Below, piece by piece: positions 1 to 10,900 of a DNA stretch of 64,000 nt. The stretch covers positions 62,001 to 126,000 of the forward strand of contig CAZUAQ010000001.1 of the NCBI GenBank assembly GCA_964618455.1, in the 5' to 3' direction. The stretch comes from CAZUAQ01 sp964618455 (GTDB lineage Bacteria > Planctomycetota > Phycisphaerae > UBA1845 > PWPN01). A program made the translations under genes and the position numbers. The notes beneath the pieces are model-generated. The model was not told where the DNA came from and searched no databases. It saw nothing but the letters and a program-made list of their open reading frames with translations. The first letter of the stretch is position 1, and each line of letters begins with the position of its first letter.

Positions 1-212
1 ATCGCACGGAACCGGTATCGATTGAGCTCGTCCTGCGAGACCGACACCTGCAATCCGTAAATGCATCTCCATGCCCGAACGCCCGACAGAGCAGGCGTGC
101 GGTGGCGCATCTGGGCCACAGATCCGGGTGTTCCGAGACACCGCGGATCCAAGGTCATTTCACTTCTGCCTTCGAACTCATCGAAGGCTTGATGGTGGAA
201 CAAGATCGCAGA

Positions 213-419
213 TCAAGTGGTGGTGGCGAAGGCGCCGGCCGTGCCCGGATCGATGACGCTGTCTGCGTTCGTGAAGACCGTGTTGACCTTCGTGCCGAGC
301 AAGGTGATCCCGGCAATGGCGACCACGATGATCAATGCCAGCAGCACCGCGTACTCGGTGGCTGTCGGTCCATCTTCACTCTCCCAAAACGTTCGGCAGC
401 GTTCCATGATTACTTGCAT
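213..419 (-). CDS. Flp/Fap-type pilin (type IVb, tad pilus)
   Basis: A 68-residue protein with the layout of a Flp pilin. A short charged leader ends in Gly, then the mature N-terminus PTATEY places Glu at position +5, as prepilin peptidase substrates require. A hydrophobic stretch (AVLLALIIVVAIAGITLLG, about residues 23-41) follows, then a short polar tail. In the family, a prepilin peptidase removes the leader and the helix assembles into thin Tad adhesion fibres. The start at 419 is chosen because AAAGGAG lies just upstream; the reading frame opens further upstream to 518, but that extension does not look like a leader peptide. No other tad genes are in the window, so this may be an orphan pilin copy or the end of a cluster beyond the left edge. 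Nothing was recognised in bases 1-212. Confidence 0.85.
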   Translation of the reverse strand: MQVIMERCRTFWESEDGPTATEYAVLLALIIVVAIAGITLLGTKVNTVFTNADSVIDPGTAGAFATTT

Positions 420-766
420 TTTCGCTCCTTTCATCACGGCTTCGATTCTTTCCCTGACACCTGCGTCGCTTCCCCTGTCCTGCTGATGTGAAAGCCGTAC
501 CCCGGTCACGTGTCCCATGACTTCCCGACTATCGACGGAAATCCAACTTCACTTCCAGATCGTACCGCCATTATTAGCGGAATTGTTCGAGGGTCATCTC
601 GATGAGCGGGCTCACGAGGATGACTGACGACAACGAAGCGTAAAATACCAGATTGCCCGGGGCCAATCGGAGTCACCTATTTTCACAAACTAATGTCGGG
701 GCTGATAAGAAGTCGGGTGCGGAGAGATATGGGATGATTTTACTCGGAACGTTGGATGAACAGCCG

Positions 767-1513
767 TCAGGAATCGTGCTGATGAGCCAGGTGCAGGGCC
801 TGCGATGCGGGGGGGGCAGGGGGGGCGAACATGGCGGCGAATTCGTTGGCCCCCGCCAGGTCCTTGATCGGACGTGCCGGAACACCGACGACCGTGGTCA
901 TCGGAGGAACATCCTGGATCACCACGGTTCCGCCACCGACGATGGCTTCACATCCGATATGGACGTTCTGGATGACGGTGGCTCCGATGCCGACGAAGGC
1001 ACCCGACGCCACGGTAACCCGACCCGCCAGCCGAGCGCCGGGGCAGATGTGGGCGGATGTGCCGATCATCGATTCGTGATCGACGATGCATCCGGTATTC
1101 AGAATGGCCGAGTCGCCGATCTGGCAATGGGCGCACACCAATGCTCCGGCGGCGATGACCACGTTGGTTCCCAGGGTGACGCTGGAGGCGAGTTGGGCCG
1201 AGGGGTGTATGGCGTTGATCAACTGGACGTCGTGCTGTTCGATCTGATCGGCGAACCTTCGGCGGACGCCGTTGTCGCCGATGGCGATCACGGCGCGGTG
1301 GACCCCCTGAGCGACCAGGTGATCGAGCACGCCGACGCCGCCCAGAACGGGGACGCCATCCACACGCCGCCCATGGATCTGCGCATTGGAATCCAGGAAG
1401 CCGACGACCTCATAGGTGTCCCCGGCAGCCAGGATGTCGAGCACCACGCGCCCGTGCCCTCCCGCACCGACGATGACGCAAGGAATTCGAGGACGTCGAC
1501 GAGTCTGACTCAT
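767..1513 (-). CDS. NeuD/PglD-like sugar O-acyltransferase
   Basis: A 248-residue protein with an N-terminal nucleotide-binding-like half (VIVGAGGHGRVVLDIL near residue 13, the PglD/NeuD signature) and a C-terminal left-handed beta-helix of hexapeptide repeats (about residues 105-215, with steps such as IGDSAI, IGTSAH, VGIGAT). Family members acetylate an amino or hydroxyl group on nucleotide sugars (UDP-4-amino sugars, sialic acid) using acetyl-CoA. The HE pair in IVDHES matches the catalytic His region of the family. The last 20 residues are Pro/Ala/His-rich and probably disordered. It stands alone, divergent from the EpsI-like gene, so its sugar substrate cannot be read from context; surface glycan or glycoprotein decoration is an inference. 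Confidence 0.85.
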   Translation of the reverse strand: MSQTRRRPRIPCVIVGAGGHGRVVLDILAAGDTYEVVGFLDSNAQIHGRRVDGVPVLGGVGVLDHLVAQGVHRAVIAIGDNGVRRRFADQIEQHDVQLINAIHPSAQLASSVTLGTNVVIAAGALVCAHCQIGDSAILNTGCIVDHESMIGTSAHICPGARLAGRVTVASGAFVGIGATVIQNVHIGCEAIVGGGTVVIQDVPPMTTVVGVPARPIKDLAGANEFAAMFAPPAPPASQALHLAHQHDS

Positions 1514-1942
1514 ACTGAATCCTTTATCGGACGGCCTCAGAGGGGGCTGAACATGATTTCAGGGTCGATCGTAATATCTTGCGGCGCCGGACTGAGGCGA
1601 TGGGATGAAATGCTTGAGCCCGAGGTTTCAGAATCACGCGCGCCCGGACGATGTAGGGCGGTGAGCCCTGCACCCGCGGGCGATCAGGTGAGGATGCCGT
1701 AACTTTAGATCTGCCAGGAGTTAGCGGCAGCTTTTCTTTTCGGCGAGTGTCGCCGATGCGATGTGGCCGGCAAGTCGCCAGGATCAGCTCGAACCGGCAG
1801 GGGGGCTTCGGCGTAAATCATTGACTTGGCTTGGTTTGTGGCGATATAGTTGGTGTTCGCATCCGTGACGCCCATTCGCGGCTTCTGTGCGATTCCGACT
1901 TTACGTTCGCCAAGGTCCTGACCATCGAGGAAAAGAAGGTAT
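1514..1942. other. Intergenic region between divergent genes
   Basis: About 430 bases lie between the O-acyltransferase and the EpsI-like gene. The only clear signal is a promoter for the rightward gene near 1821-1850. A weak hairpin (CTGCC/GGCAG) followed by a T-rich run lies near 1711-1740 but has no gene on its upstream side. No small open frame with a convincing start was seen. Confidence 0.5.
1821..1850 (+). promoter_or_regulatory. Sigma70-type promoter for the EpsI-like gene
   Basis: TTGACT (1821-1826) and TATAGT (1845-1850) are separated by 18 bases. The start codon at 1943 lies about 85 bases beyond the expected transcription start. Confidence 0.6.
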
Positions 1943-2809
1943 ATGTCTTCTCCACCTTATGAATTGACGTCCGAGGTGACTTCTCCGCCGCCAGGGGTTC
2001 TCTGGCGCGACGTCTTCGGCAACCGGGGTTTCCTGCTCTGCGTGGTGCTGCTGATTCTCTTCGCGGGCATCTATCACTACTGGCTGCAGGCCAACGGCCA
2101 GGTGCTGGTCAAGGAAGCGATCGACCTGCGCCAGGACATGGCGAAGCTCGATAAGACCAAGCTGGCGCCCTATAGCTTCCTGCAGGCGACCACCATCCAG
2201 CAGGACGTGCTCAACGCCTTGGGAACCGATCAGTACATCCAGTGGGCACTGCACGATCCCCGGCCCGACAAAGCGCGGCACCCGGAAAGCATTATCCAGC
2301 TATTCGTGACGTACTATACGGGAACACCCGACCGCGTTCCGCACGTGCCGGACAAGTGCTACGTCGCCAGCGGTTTCGATCTTCAACACTCTGAGATCGT
2401 GCAGATTCCACTCCCCGCACTCGGCGAAGACAAGGTCATCGAAGCCAAGCTGATCCGATTCGAGCACGACAGCTTCCTGGGCAGGGAGCATCGCTACGTG
2501 ATGTACACGTTCAATGTGAACGGGGTATTCCGCTGCACGCGGCAGGGCGTGCAGGCCAGGGTGACGGAGCCCGGCAGCACGTACGCTTACTTCAGCAAAG
2601 TGGAATTGAGTTTCGGCGGGGCTGACGCGGCGACGACCCGGGAAGGGGCGATCGAAGCCGGCACCGAATTCATGCAGGTCCTGCTTCCCGTGCTGGTCAA
2701 AGAGCATTGGCCGGACTGGGAGGCTGCCGAAGCGGCGGCGCATCAGGCCTCCCCGGATGAGCCCGAGGATCAGGATACTTCGAAGGCGGAAACGACGGCT
2801 CAGTCATAG
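1943..2809 (+). CDS. Exosortase-associated EpsI-like protein (DUF3485)
   Basis: A 288-residue protein with one N-terminal membrane segment (about residues 30-46, FLLCVVLLILFAGIYHYW) and a periplasmic domain. The stretch with HVPDKCYVASGF (about residues 133-144) matches the Cys-containing core of EpsI family proteins, where the motif usually reads H-x-P-x-x-C-x-x-x-x-G. EpsI-type proteins accompany exosortases, the membrane transpeptidase-like enzymes that process PEP-CTERM proteins, and are often fused to or encoded beside them. Here no exosortase is adjacent; the next gene encodes a large TPR protein, also a common exosortase-locus neighbour. PEP-CTERM substrates are encoded at 16, 18 and 44 kb. 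The C-terminal 30 residues are acidic and low in complexity. The family call is fairly good; the biochemical role of EpsI itself is not firmly established. Confidence 0.75.
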   Translation: MSSPPYELTSEVTSPPPGVLWRDVFGNRGFLLCVVLLILFAGIYHYWLQANGQVLVKEAIDLRQDMAKLDKTKLAPYSFLQATTIQQDVLNALGTDQYIQWALHDPRPDKARHPESIIQLFVTYYTGTPDRVPHVPDKCYVASGFDLQHSEIVQIPLPALGEDKVIEAKLIRFEHDSFLGREHRYVMYTFNVNGVFRCTRQGVQARVTEPGSTYAYFSKVELSFGGADAATTREGAIEAGTEFMQVLLPVLVKEHWPDWEAAEAAAHQASPDEPEDQDTSKAETTAQS

Positions 2810-2941
2810 GACGCGGCCGATGCACCCCACCACGGATGCCGTTAATATGATCTGTATCGCGAGACGACGAGCCCGAGTCAGGGCAGGGATATCGAGAACC
2901 TTCAGAATGCTTGAGGGCATTCGTAACTAGAGAACGAAACA

Positions 2942-5900
2942 ATGGCGAAGCGATTAAACAAGAATCTGGTCATGGTCCTGACCGTTCTGGGGATGGTGGC
3001 CATCACGGCGGCCTGCGTCGCGATGATCTGGCTGATGCCGGAACGCGACCCCGAGCGTTACCTCCAGCAGGCGGCGGCCTTCAGGGAGGCCGGGGATTAC
3101 ATGAAGGCGGCTCGCGCCTACGTCAATGCCCAGCGCGCCTCCGATGACGAAGGCGAGGACTACCGGATCGAGGCCGGCGACATGCTCATCAAGGCGGGAG
3201 ATGCCCGGCGGGCGATGAGAATGTGGATGGATGTCATGGTCGACAATCCCAAGAACGAAGAAGCCCAGTTGAAGATCCTGACGTTCCAAAAAGAACTTGC
3301 GGATCTGCCCGGCAATGCGCCCAGCGTAGATGAATGGTCGGAGATCGAGCGTGTCGCGCGGCGTCTGCTGGAGATCAACCCGGACAATCTCGAAGCCAAG
3401 AATGCGCTGGGTCGCGCGTTGGTGGGGACACGCACTGTGGATGCCGGCCGTGCGGCGGAAGGGGAGAAATACCTGAGGGAAGCGGTCGAAGGCGACCCGA
3501 GCGATCCGGAATATGCCCGACACCTCGCGAATTACTACTTAACGTCCTCCCGGGAGATGGAGCAGAAGAACCAGGACCGCGAGGCGAGGGAACTGCGGGA
3601 AAAGGCCATCGCCGTGATGGAGACACTCGAAGCGAATTCGTCGGATGACCCCGAAGAGATGGTCGACTCTTATCGCCATCGTGGTGAGTTCTTCAGGGAG
3701 TTGAAGGGCCATGCGTACGCAGAACTGATTCAGCACCGGATTCGCAGCGCGGGAGGGGATCCGCCGGCCCTCGTCGAGCAGATCAAGGTCTACGACAACA
3801 AAGCTGCGGAGTACCTGAGCGAGGCGGTGCGCCTCGCCGAAGAGAACGGCTCACAGGATGTTGAGCCGGTCATTGCGCTCGGGTTGTATTACTTCAACAA
3901 CCGCTCGCTTGATCGCTCCGAGGAAGTTCGGCAGGAGCAGATGAAAAGTGATTGGGAGAAAGCTGTAGAGTACTATCAGCGAGCCATTGAGAAAGATCCT
4001 CAGTCTTTCGTACCCTACTTCGCGCTGGCCGAATTGCGCACCCGGCAAAACCAACCGGAGAAAGCCTACGAGGTTCTCAAGCAGCGGCTCGAGCTGCCCA
4101 TCAAGCGTGATCACTACCTGAGCGGGCTGAATCGGAATTACATGGCCATCGCCCGCAGGGCGGCGTTCAACAAACTCATGGATCAGGCGTGGGCCCTTCC
4201 CAAGACGAGGACCGTTCTTGCGGAGCAGGACGAAGAACTCGACCGCATCAAAGGCTTGATGCAGGATCTCTACAACGAATCGAAAGCCGAGGCCGCCAGT
4301 GGCGAGCAGGATCCCGGTGTGCTGTTCATGAAGGGGCGTTTGCTGCTGCTGGACGGCAAGTACGCCGAGGCAATCGAGGCCCTGAAGGAAGCCGACAAAC
4401 TGACGCCGGGTATCGAATTGAACCTGAAACGGACGCTGGCGTACACGTATACCCAGCAGTCGCTGCCGAACCTCGCCCTGCGTGAGCTGGATGAGATTCT
4501 CCAGATCGACAGGGCGAATGTTACCGCGCTGGCCATGAAAGCGAAGCTGCTGGCGGAACTCGATCAGCCGGAGCAGGCCCTGGAGGCGGCGGCGATCGCG
4601 TTGCGACAGGCGCCGGACAACATCACGGCGCTGACGGCCAAACGCGCGGCGCTCTTGGATCTGGGATCCACCCAGGAGGCCAAGCGGGTCACCGACCAGC
4701 TTGCCCGGGCCGTCGGGGCGTCGCCCGTCCAACAGAAGCTGCAGGAGGCGATGATGATCCTCCTGGAGGCGCAGCAGAAAGCCGAAGAGGACGATTCGTC
4801 ATCCCAGGGGATCAGCCCCGAATTGGAGGGCAAGGCGATCGCACTCCTCAAAGAAGTCCTGGAAGAGGACCGCCTGAATCAATTGGCCATGCGTCAGTTG
4901 GTACTGTTGGCGCTTCAAAACCCGCAGCGCTACGAGGAGGTGCGCGACGTTCTGGATCGCACGCAGGACTACGCCGAGAAGATGCTCGCCGAGAAGGGCG
5001 AGTCCATCACCACCGAGGAGGGGCGGGAGATCAACTTCCGCCGGGTCATCGAAGGGGCGAATCGACTCAAGCTGGCACTGGATCCCGACGTGCCGGATGA
5101 CGAGAAGTTCGAGGGCGTCGTCGAGCTGGTCAAACTCGAGAAGGATGAGCTCACGCGCGAGATGGAGCTCTTTGCCCTCTACCGCCGGACGCCAGACATG
5201 AATGAGAAAGCTTTCACGCATCTTCACAACGCCTACGAGCTCAAACCGGAAAGCCCGGTGCTGGTGGATCAATTATTCGCCCTGGCGTTGGAACTTGAGA
5301 AATGGGATCTGGCCGAGAGGCTCATTGATGAGGCCGTGGACCTGCAACTTGATCCTTCAGGGGGGTACTTCTATCGGGGTCGCCTGTTCCTCGCCCAGAC
5401 GGAGATGGAGGATCACGCGCGAAAAGCCATCGAGCAATTCCGGACCGGTCTGAACGCCACCTCGAGTTACCAGGACGGGTACGTCTACCTCGGTCAGGCG
5501 CTCATGCTCGTCAAGGATTACAACGGCGCCGAAGAGGCGTTCATGAAGGCGCGTGAAATGAACGCGAACAACCCCATGGCCGCGTACCGCCTGCTCCAAC
5601 TGGCGGGCATCCGCGAGGATGAAGCCCAGATTCTCCGCTGGCTCGAAGTGTGCGAACGGCTGATCCCGAACAGCCCGCTCGTTGTCCAGATGCGTCAGAA
5701 CATGCAGGATCTGCGCGATCCCGAGGAGGGCATCGCCGACCGCGAGCGGAAGCGCGAGGAGAATCCCGAAGATGTGGAGAACCTGGCGCAGCTCGCCCGC
5801 CTCTATGCGCGTGTCGGTCGCCTCGACAAGGCAGAAGAGATTTCCCAGGAGGCGATGGAGATCGACGCCAACAATCTCCGGGTGGTTTCCGCCTATTCCG

Positions 5901-7915
5901 GCTTGTTGTCCATGAAGCGACCGCCCGAGTATGAGAAGGCGATTCAATTACTCGAGAGCTATATCGAAGGCACGGAGCCCGATCAGAAGACGGAAAGGGC
6001 CGCCGCTCAGCTCTCGGTCGCGGTGCATCTCCGTAATTCGGCCAGTCAGCCCGACAGTGAAGTCACCATGGAACAGGTGAACGCCGCCTTCACGAAGGCG
6101 GCCGATTATCATGACCTGTCGACCGTCTGCCTCGATATCGCCAATCACTTCCGGCGGACCCGCCAGGTGGAGGAAGCCCTCACCTGGTATCGGCGTACGG
6201 TTGAACTTGCGGAGGCCGAGCAGCGCGAAGAGATGGAACTGCAGGCGCGCGAAGCGCTCATCCGAACGATGCTCGTTCACGAGGAGCAGCGACTACGAAC
6301 GGAAGGTATGAAACGCGGCGAACAGGTAGGCCTGGACGTCGAAAAGGAAATCGCGGCCCTGCGCAGGCGGTTCCCGACCGCGCCCGTCATCCATCTTCTG
6401 CAGGCGGAATTGAGTGTCATTCGCGCCCATGAGCCCGAGGCGATCAATCATCTGACGGCCTACATCCAGAGCGTGACCGAGCCGGCGCCGGCTTATTTTC
6501 GCCGAGGTCAGCTTTATCTCCGCAGCAGCCAGTGGGAGAAGGCCATCTCGGATCTCGAGGCGCTGAAACGTATCGACCCTGCGTATTCCAGTTTCAACGG
6601 CAGGCTCCTGCTGGCATTGGGCTACGAGGAGTCCGGTGAGATTTCACGGGCCTTGGACGAACTGCAATCGATCGTGGAATCGGATCGAAATCACGAGCGG
6701 GCGCTGCGCGCCTTGTTCGCGCTGCTGATCAGTGAGGAGTCGTACCCGCGGGCACGCAGCCTCGCCGAGCGGCGCGCCCTCGAGCAACCCCGAAGTCCGC
6801 TCTGGCGGTCCTATCTCTCCCAGGTGGCCAGTGCCCAGGGCCAGGCGGATGCCGCCATCGACAACGCGCGAAAGGCGGTCGAGCTCAGTGACTTCCACCC
6901 GGGCGCGTGCGACGATCTCATCGGGATGTACATGAAATTCAATCGTTATGACGCGTTGGTGTCCTTCATCGACGACGAGTTGCCCGACCCGATGAAGCGC
7001 GCGGCCGTCCTGCTCATGAAAGGCTCCGCCCTGGCGGCGAAGGGCGAGATGGACAAAGCCATCGAAGCCTATCTGGCGAGTTTCGAGGCGCGGCGTTTCA
7101 CCCCGGACGCGGTGGCCATGCGGCTGAGCGCGGACGTCAAGGAACGTATCGAGGGAACGGCCCTCGTCAAGGCGATTGAGGCGCACGTCCAGTCGAATCC
7201 CGAGAATCGGCAGGCCAGGTTGTTGCTGGGCATCGCCCGGCATGAGGCGGCCTACCAATTGCGTGAATCCGGCAACAAGACGGACGGGCAGGCCATGCTC
7301 GATCAGGTGATCGCGCTCTTCACGGACATGCTCAACACGTCGGGCACGGAGACCCCGTATCAGCGCATGGAGAAGAACTTCCTGCTGAAGCGGCTGGCCC
7401 GTTATCGCCTGGATGCGAAGCAATACGATGAATGCCGCCGGCTCTACGAGCAGGCGTTGAAGATCGCGCCGGAGGATGTCGAGACGTTGAACAATCTCGC
7501 GTTCGTGCTGATCGATTATTTCGACAGCCCGGAGAAGGCCTTACCCTACGCGCAGAAGGCGCTCGACATCGTGCCCAACAATCCCAGCGTCATGGATACG
7601 GTGGGCTGGTGCCTGATCCTCATGGGCAACTACGATCAGGGCATCGCCGCCGTGCGGAAGTCGATCGAGGGTGTGCCGCAGATGGCCGAAGTGCACTATC
7701 ACGCCGCCGTCGGGTTCCATCGTCGCAGCAGGGTCGAGGGCAATCCTTCCGCCTCGCAGGATCGCGCCGAAGCCGTGGCCGAGATCGAGCGGGCCCACGA
7801 ACTCATCATGAAAAAGGGAGAAGATCCCGCGAATGTTCTGGATGAGATCGTGGAGCTCGGTGAAGAACTCGGCATTCCGCTGAAGGATCAGCTTCCTGAA
7901 CGCCCGGCCGCGTGA
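2942..7915 (+). CDS. Giant membrane-anchored TPR protein
   Basis: A 1657-residue protein with a single N-terminal membrane anchor (about residues 9-32) followed by tetratricopeptide repeats along almost its whole length. Repeat cores are visible, for example YNGAEEAFMKAREMNANNP near residue 860 and YDECRRLYEQALKIAPEDVETLNNLAF near 1495. TPR arrays form helical scaffolds for protein binding. The anchor predicts that the array lies on the outer face of the cytoplasmic membrane. It begins 132 bases after the EpsI-like gene on the same strand. Large TPR proteins are frequent in exosortase/polysaccharide loci (PrsT-type), so a scaffolding role in surface-protein or polymer export is plausible but inferred. 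There is no enzymatic domain. The start ATG has only a weak purine-rich site (GAGAACGAAAC). Confidence 0.85.
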   Translation: MAKRLNKNLVMVLTVLGMVAITAACVAMIWLMPERDPERYLQQAAAFREAGDYMKAARAYVNAQRASDDEGEDYRIEAGDMLIKAGDARRAMRMWMDVMVDNPKNEEAQLKILTFQKELADLPGNAPSVDEWSEIERVARRLLEINPDNLEAKNALGRALVGTRTVDAGRAAEGEKYLREAVEGDPSDPEYARHLANYYLTSSREMEQKNQDREARELREKAIAVMETLEANSSDDPEEMVDSYRHRGEFFRELKGHAYAELIQHRIRSAGGDPPALVEQIKVYDNKAAEYLSEAVRLAEENGSQDVEPVIALGLYYFNNRSLDRSEEVRQEQMKSDWEKAVEYYQRAIEKDPQSFVPYFALAELRTRQNQPEKAYEVLKQRLELPIKRDHYLSGLNRNYMAIARRAAFNKLMDQAWALPKTRTVLAEQDEELDRIKGLMQDLYNESKAEAASGEQDPGVLFMKGRLLLLDGKYAEAIEALKEADKLTPGIELNLKRTLAYTYTQQSLPNLALRELDEILQIDRANVTALAMKAKLLAELDQPEQALEAAAIALRQAPDNITALTAKRAALLDLGSTQEAKRVTDQLARAVGASPVQQKLQEAMMILLEAQQKAEEDDSSSQGISPELEGKAIALLKEVLEEDRLNQLAMRQLVLLALQNPQRYEEVRDVLDRTQDYAEKMLAEKGESITTEEGREINFRRVIEGANRLKLALDPDVPDDEKFEGVVELVKLEKDELTREMELFALYRRTPDMNEKAFTHLHNAYELKPESPVLVDQLFALALELEKWDLAERLIDEAVDLQLDPSGGYFYRGRLFLAQTEMEDHARKAIEQFRTGLNATSSYQDGYVYLGQALMLVKDYNGAEEAFMKAREMNANNPMAAYRLLQLAGIREDEAQILRWLEVCERLIPNSPLVVQMRQNMQDLRDPEEGIADRERKREENPEDVENLAQLARLYARVGRLDKAEEISQEAMEIDANNLRVVSAYSGLLSMKRPPEYEKAIQLLESYIEGTEPDQKTERAAAQLSVAVHLRNSASQPDSEVTMEQVNAAFTKAADYHDLSTVCLDIANHFRRTRQVEEALTWYRRTVELAEAEQREEMELQAREALIRTMLVHEEQRLRTEGMKRGEQVGLDVEKEIAALRRRFPTAPVIHLLQAELSVIRAHEPEAINHLTAYIQSVTEPAPAYFRRGQLYLRSSQWEKAISDLEALKRIDPAYSSFNGRLLLALGYEESGEISRALDELQSIVESDRNHERALRALFALLISEESYPRARSLAERRALEQPRSPLWRSYLSQVASAQGQADAAIDNARKAVELSDFHPGACDDLIGMYMKFNRYDALVSFIDDELPDPMKRAAVLLMKGSALAAKGEMDKAIEAYLASFEARRFTPDAVAMRLSADVKERIEGTALVKAIEAHVQSNPENRQARLLLGIARHEAAYQLRESGNKTDGQAMLDQVIALFTDMLNTSGTETPYQRMEKNFLLKRLARYRLDAKQYDECRRLYEQALKIAPEDVETLNNLAFVLIDYFDSPEKALPYAQKALDIVPNNPSVMDTVGWCLILMGNYDQGIAAVRKSIEGVPQMAEVHYHAAVGFHRRSRVEGNPSASQDRAEAVAEIERAHELIMKKGEDPANVLDEIVELGEELGIPLKDQLPERPAA

Positions 7916-7951
7916 TCCTGTTCCTGGATTGGCGATCGGCGCTGCGTCGGC

Positions 7952-10900
7952 TCACACGTTGAAGTATTTCGCCTCGGGATGATGCACCACGATCGCGCTG
8001 GTGGATTGTTCCGGGTCGATCTGCCAGTTCTCGGTCAGCACGCAACCGATCCGCCCCGCGTCCAGCAGGCGGAAGAGCTTCTCCTGGTCCGACATCTCCG
8101 GTACCGCCGGGTAGCCGAAGCTGAAACGGCTGCCGCGGTATTTCTGCGTGAACAGATGGCGGATCTCGGGCGAATCGTCACCGGCGATGCCGAGTTCCTC
8201 ACGCATCTTCTTGTGCCACAGTTCCGCCAGCGCTTCGGCGGTCTCGACCCCCATGCCGTGCATGTAGAGATACTCGCTGTAATTGTCGGAGGCGAAGAGC
8301 TTCTGCGTCAGCTCGGAGATGGCCCGACCCATGGTCACGCAGGTCATGCCGATGACATCCTTTTCGCCGCTGTCGACGCTGCGGAAGAAGTCGCTCACGC
8401 AGAGATGCTTGCGGCCGTTCTGGCGCGGCCAACTGAACCGTTCGACCTCGCGATCGTGATCCTCTGGATCGTAGATGATCAGATCGTTGCCGTCGCTGTT
8501 GCACGGGTAATAACCGTACACCACGCCCGGGTGGAGAATCGACTCGTCGATGCACCGGCGGCAGAGTTGCTCGAACAACGGTTCGATCTGGTCGCGTAAC
8601 TGGGCCTGGTAATCCTCGTCGGACATCTTGCCCTTCTTGAACATCCACTGCCCGCGGTAAAGCGCCACCTTGTTGACGTACGGGTAGATCTCTTCAAGCG
8701 GAAACGTCTCGATCAGTCGCGATCCCCAGAAGGGGGGCGCAGGGATGGCAACGTCCGTGGCCACATCGGATCGCGCCGAAGCCGCCACCGCCACGGCGGC
8801 TCCACCGGTCTCGCCCTCGGGCGTCGGTGCGGGCTCCTTGCGGGCGGCGGAGGCCTTCTTCTCGCTGTCGGCGCGCTTCTGGAGGCGCTCCTCGATCTCG
8901 GCGTCCAGCTTCGGCAGTTGCCCCGCCATGATTTCGTCCATCAGGTGCAGGCCCGCGAATGCATCCAATCCGTAGTACACCTTCCCGCCGCCTTCGGCGT
9001 AGATGCCACGCAGGTAACTCTCGCAGTAATGCCGTGCCAGGGCAGCTCCGCCGAGCAGAATCGGCACATCGATGCCGTCCTTCGCCATCTCACGCAGGTT
9101 CTCTTCCATGACGTTCACGGACTTGACCAGCAGGCCCGACATGCCGATGGCATCCGCCTTGTGCTCACGCCAGGCCTCCACGATGTTGGCAACCGGCTGC
9201 TTGATGCCCAGGTTGTGCACCGTGTACCCGTTGTTCGTCAGGATGATGTCCACGAGGTTCTTGCCGATGTCGTGCACATCGCCCTTCACGGTCGCCAGGA
9301 CGATCACGCCCTTGCTCTGGCCCTCCACCTTTTCCATGTGCGGTTCGAGGTGGGCCACCGCCATCTTCATCACCTCCGCGCTCTGCAGCACGAACGGCAA
9401 CTGCATCTGGCCTGATCCGAACAGTTCGCCGACGACCTTCATCCCCGCCAGCAGGTGATTGTTGACAATGTCCAGTGGCGGATACTTCTCGAGCGCTTCA
9501 TCGAGCGTCTCGGCCAGGTGCTTCTTCTCGCCGTCGATGATGTGACGCTGCATGCGTTCTTCGAGCGGCAAGTCATCCAGCTCCTCGCGCATGCTCTGCT
9601 CGGCGGCATCGTCCGGAAAGAGATCGATGAACGCCTGAAGCGGGTCGCTATTCTCACGCCGGTCGTAGATGACGTCGAGCGCCGCATCCCAGAGGGCATC
9701 GTCCACGCGATTGCGGGGAAGAATCTTGCTGACGTGCAGGATCGCGCTGGTCAGCCCCGCCTCGGTCAGTTCGTGCAGGAACGCGCTGTTGAGCACCTGT
9801 CGTGCCGCTGGTTTCAATCCGAAGCTGATGTTCGACAGACCGCACGTCAACTGGCAGGCGGGCAACGCCTCGTGAATGGCCCGGGTTCCTTCGATGGTCT
9901 CGAGACCGCTGCGGCGATCCTTCTCCATGCCCGTGCTGATCGGCAGAACCAGCGGATCGAACATCAGGTCCTCTTCACGGAGGCCGTACTTCTCCGTAGC
10001 CATCTTGTGCATGCGCTTGGCGATCGAGAGTTTGCGCTCGGCGGTTCGGGCCATCGCCTCCTCGGGGTCCTCGTCGATCGTTCCGAGCACGAGCCCCGCG
10101 CCGTACGTCCGCGCCAGGCGGCACATCTCGGCGAACTTCTCCTCGCCGTCCTCGAGGTTGGCGGAATTGATGATGCACTTGCCGCCGGCGTGTTTGAGTC
10201 CGGCTTCGATCGTCGCGGGTTGCGTCGAGTCCAGCATCAGCGGGGCGTCCACCTGCCGCACCAGCAGGCTCACCAGGTGCGCCATGTCCGCCGCGTTGTC
10301 CCGGCCGGCGTAGTCCACGTTCACGTCCAGAACGTGAGAGCCCTCCTTCATCTGATCGCGGGCAATACTGATGATCTCGTCCCACGCTTCCTCCTCGAGC
10401 AGACGCTTGAACTTTCGCGACCCGGAGGCGTTGCAGCGCTCGCCCACGTTCAGCAGCGAGTTATCCTGCCGATACTCGGTCGAGCCGTAGAGACTGGAGA
10501 CCGAGGGGGTGTGTTGAACCTCGCGGTTGGCGGGCGGACGCGTGCCGATCTTCGTCGCAATGGCCCGGATGTGATCCGGAGTCGTCCCACAGCACCCGCC
10601 GATCAGGCTGACGCCGCCTCGTTCGACCAGTTCCGCCACCTGCTCGGCCATGGCGTCCGGCGCCAGCGGGAAGACTGTCTCGCCGTCAATGAGTTGCGGC
10701 AAACCCGCGTTCGGGAAAAGCGACACACGCTTGGGGCTGTTCTGGCCGAGGTAAAGCAGATGCTCGGTCATCTCCTTCGGACCGGTGGCGCAGTTCATCC
10801 CGATGGCGTCGACCGGCAACTGCGCGACGGCCGTCACCGCCGCTGCCACGTCCGCGCCGACCAGCATCGTTCCCGTCTGTTCAATCGTAATTGAAACGAG

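Noticed and set aside
653..1702. Long plus-strand open frame opposite the O-acyltransferase gene
   Set aside because: It is the shadow of a real minus-strand gene with clear NeuD motifs; the translation is Asp/Gly/His-rich with no recognisable fold and no ribosome site.
1711..1740. Hairpin plus T-rich run resembling a rightward terminator
   Set aside because: The stem has only five pairs and no gene ends upstream on that strand.
9455..10894. 479-codon plus-strand open frame opposite metH
   Set aside because: A high-GC shadow frame; the metH domains on the minus strand are unmistakable, and the shadow has no domain.
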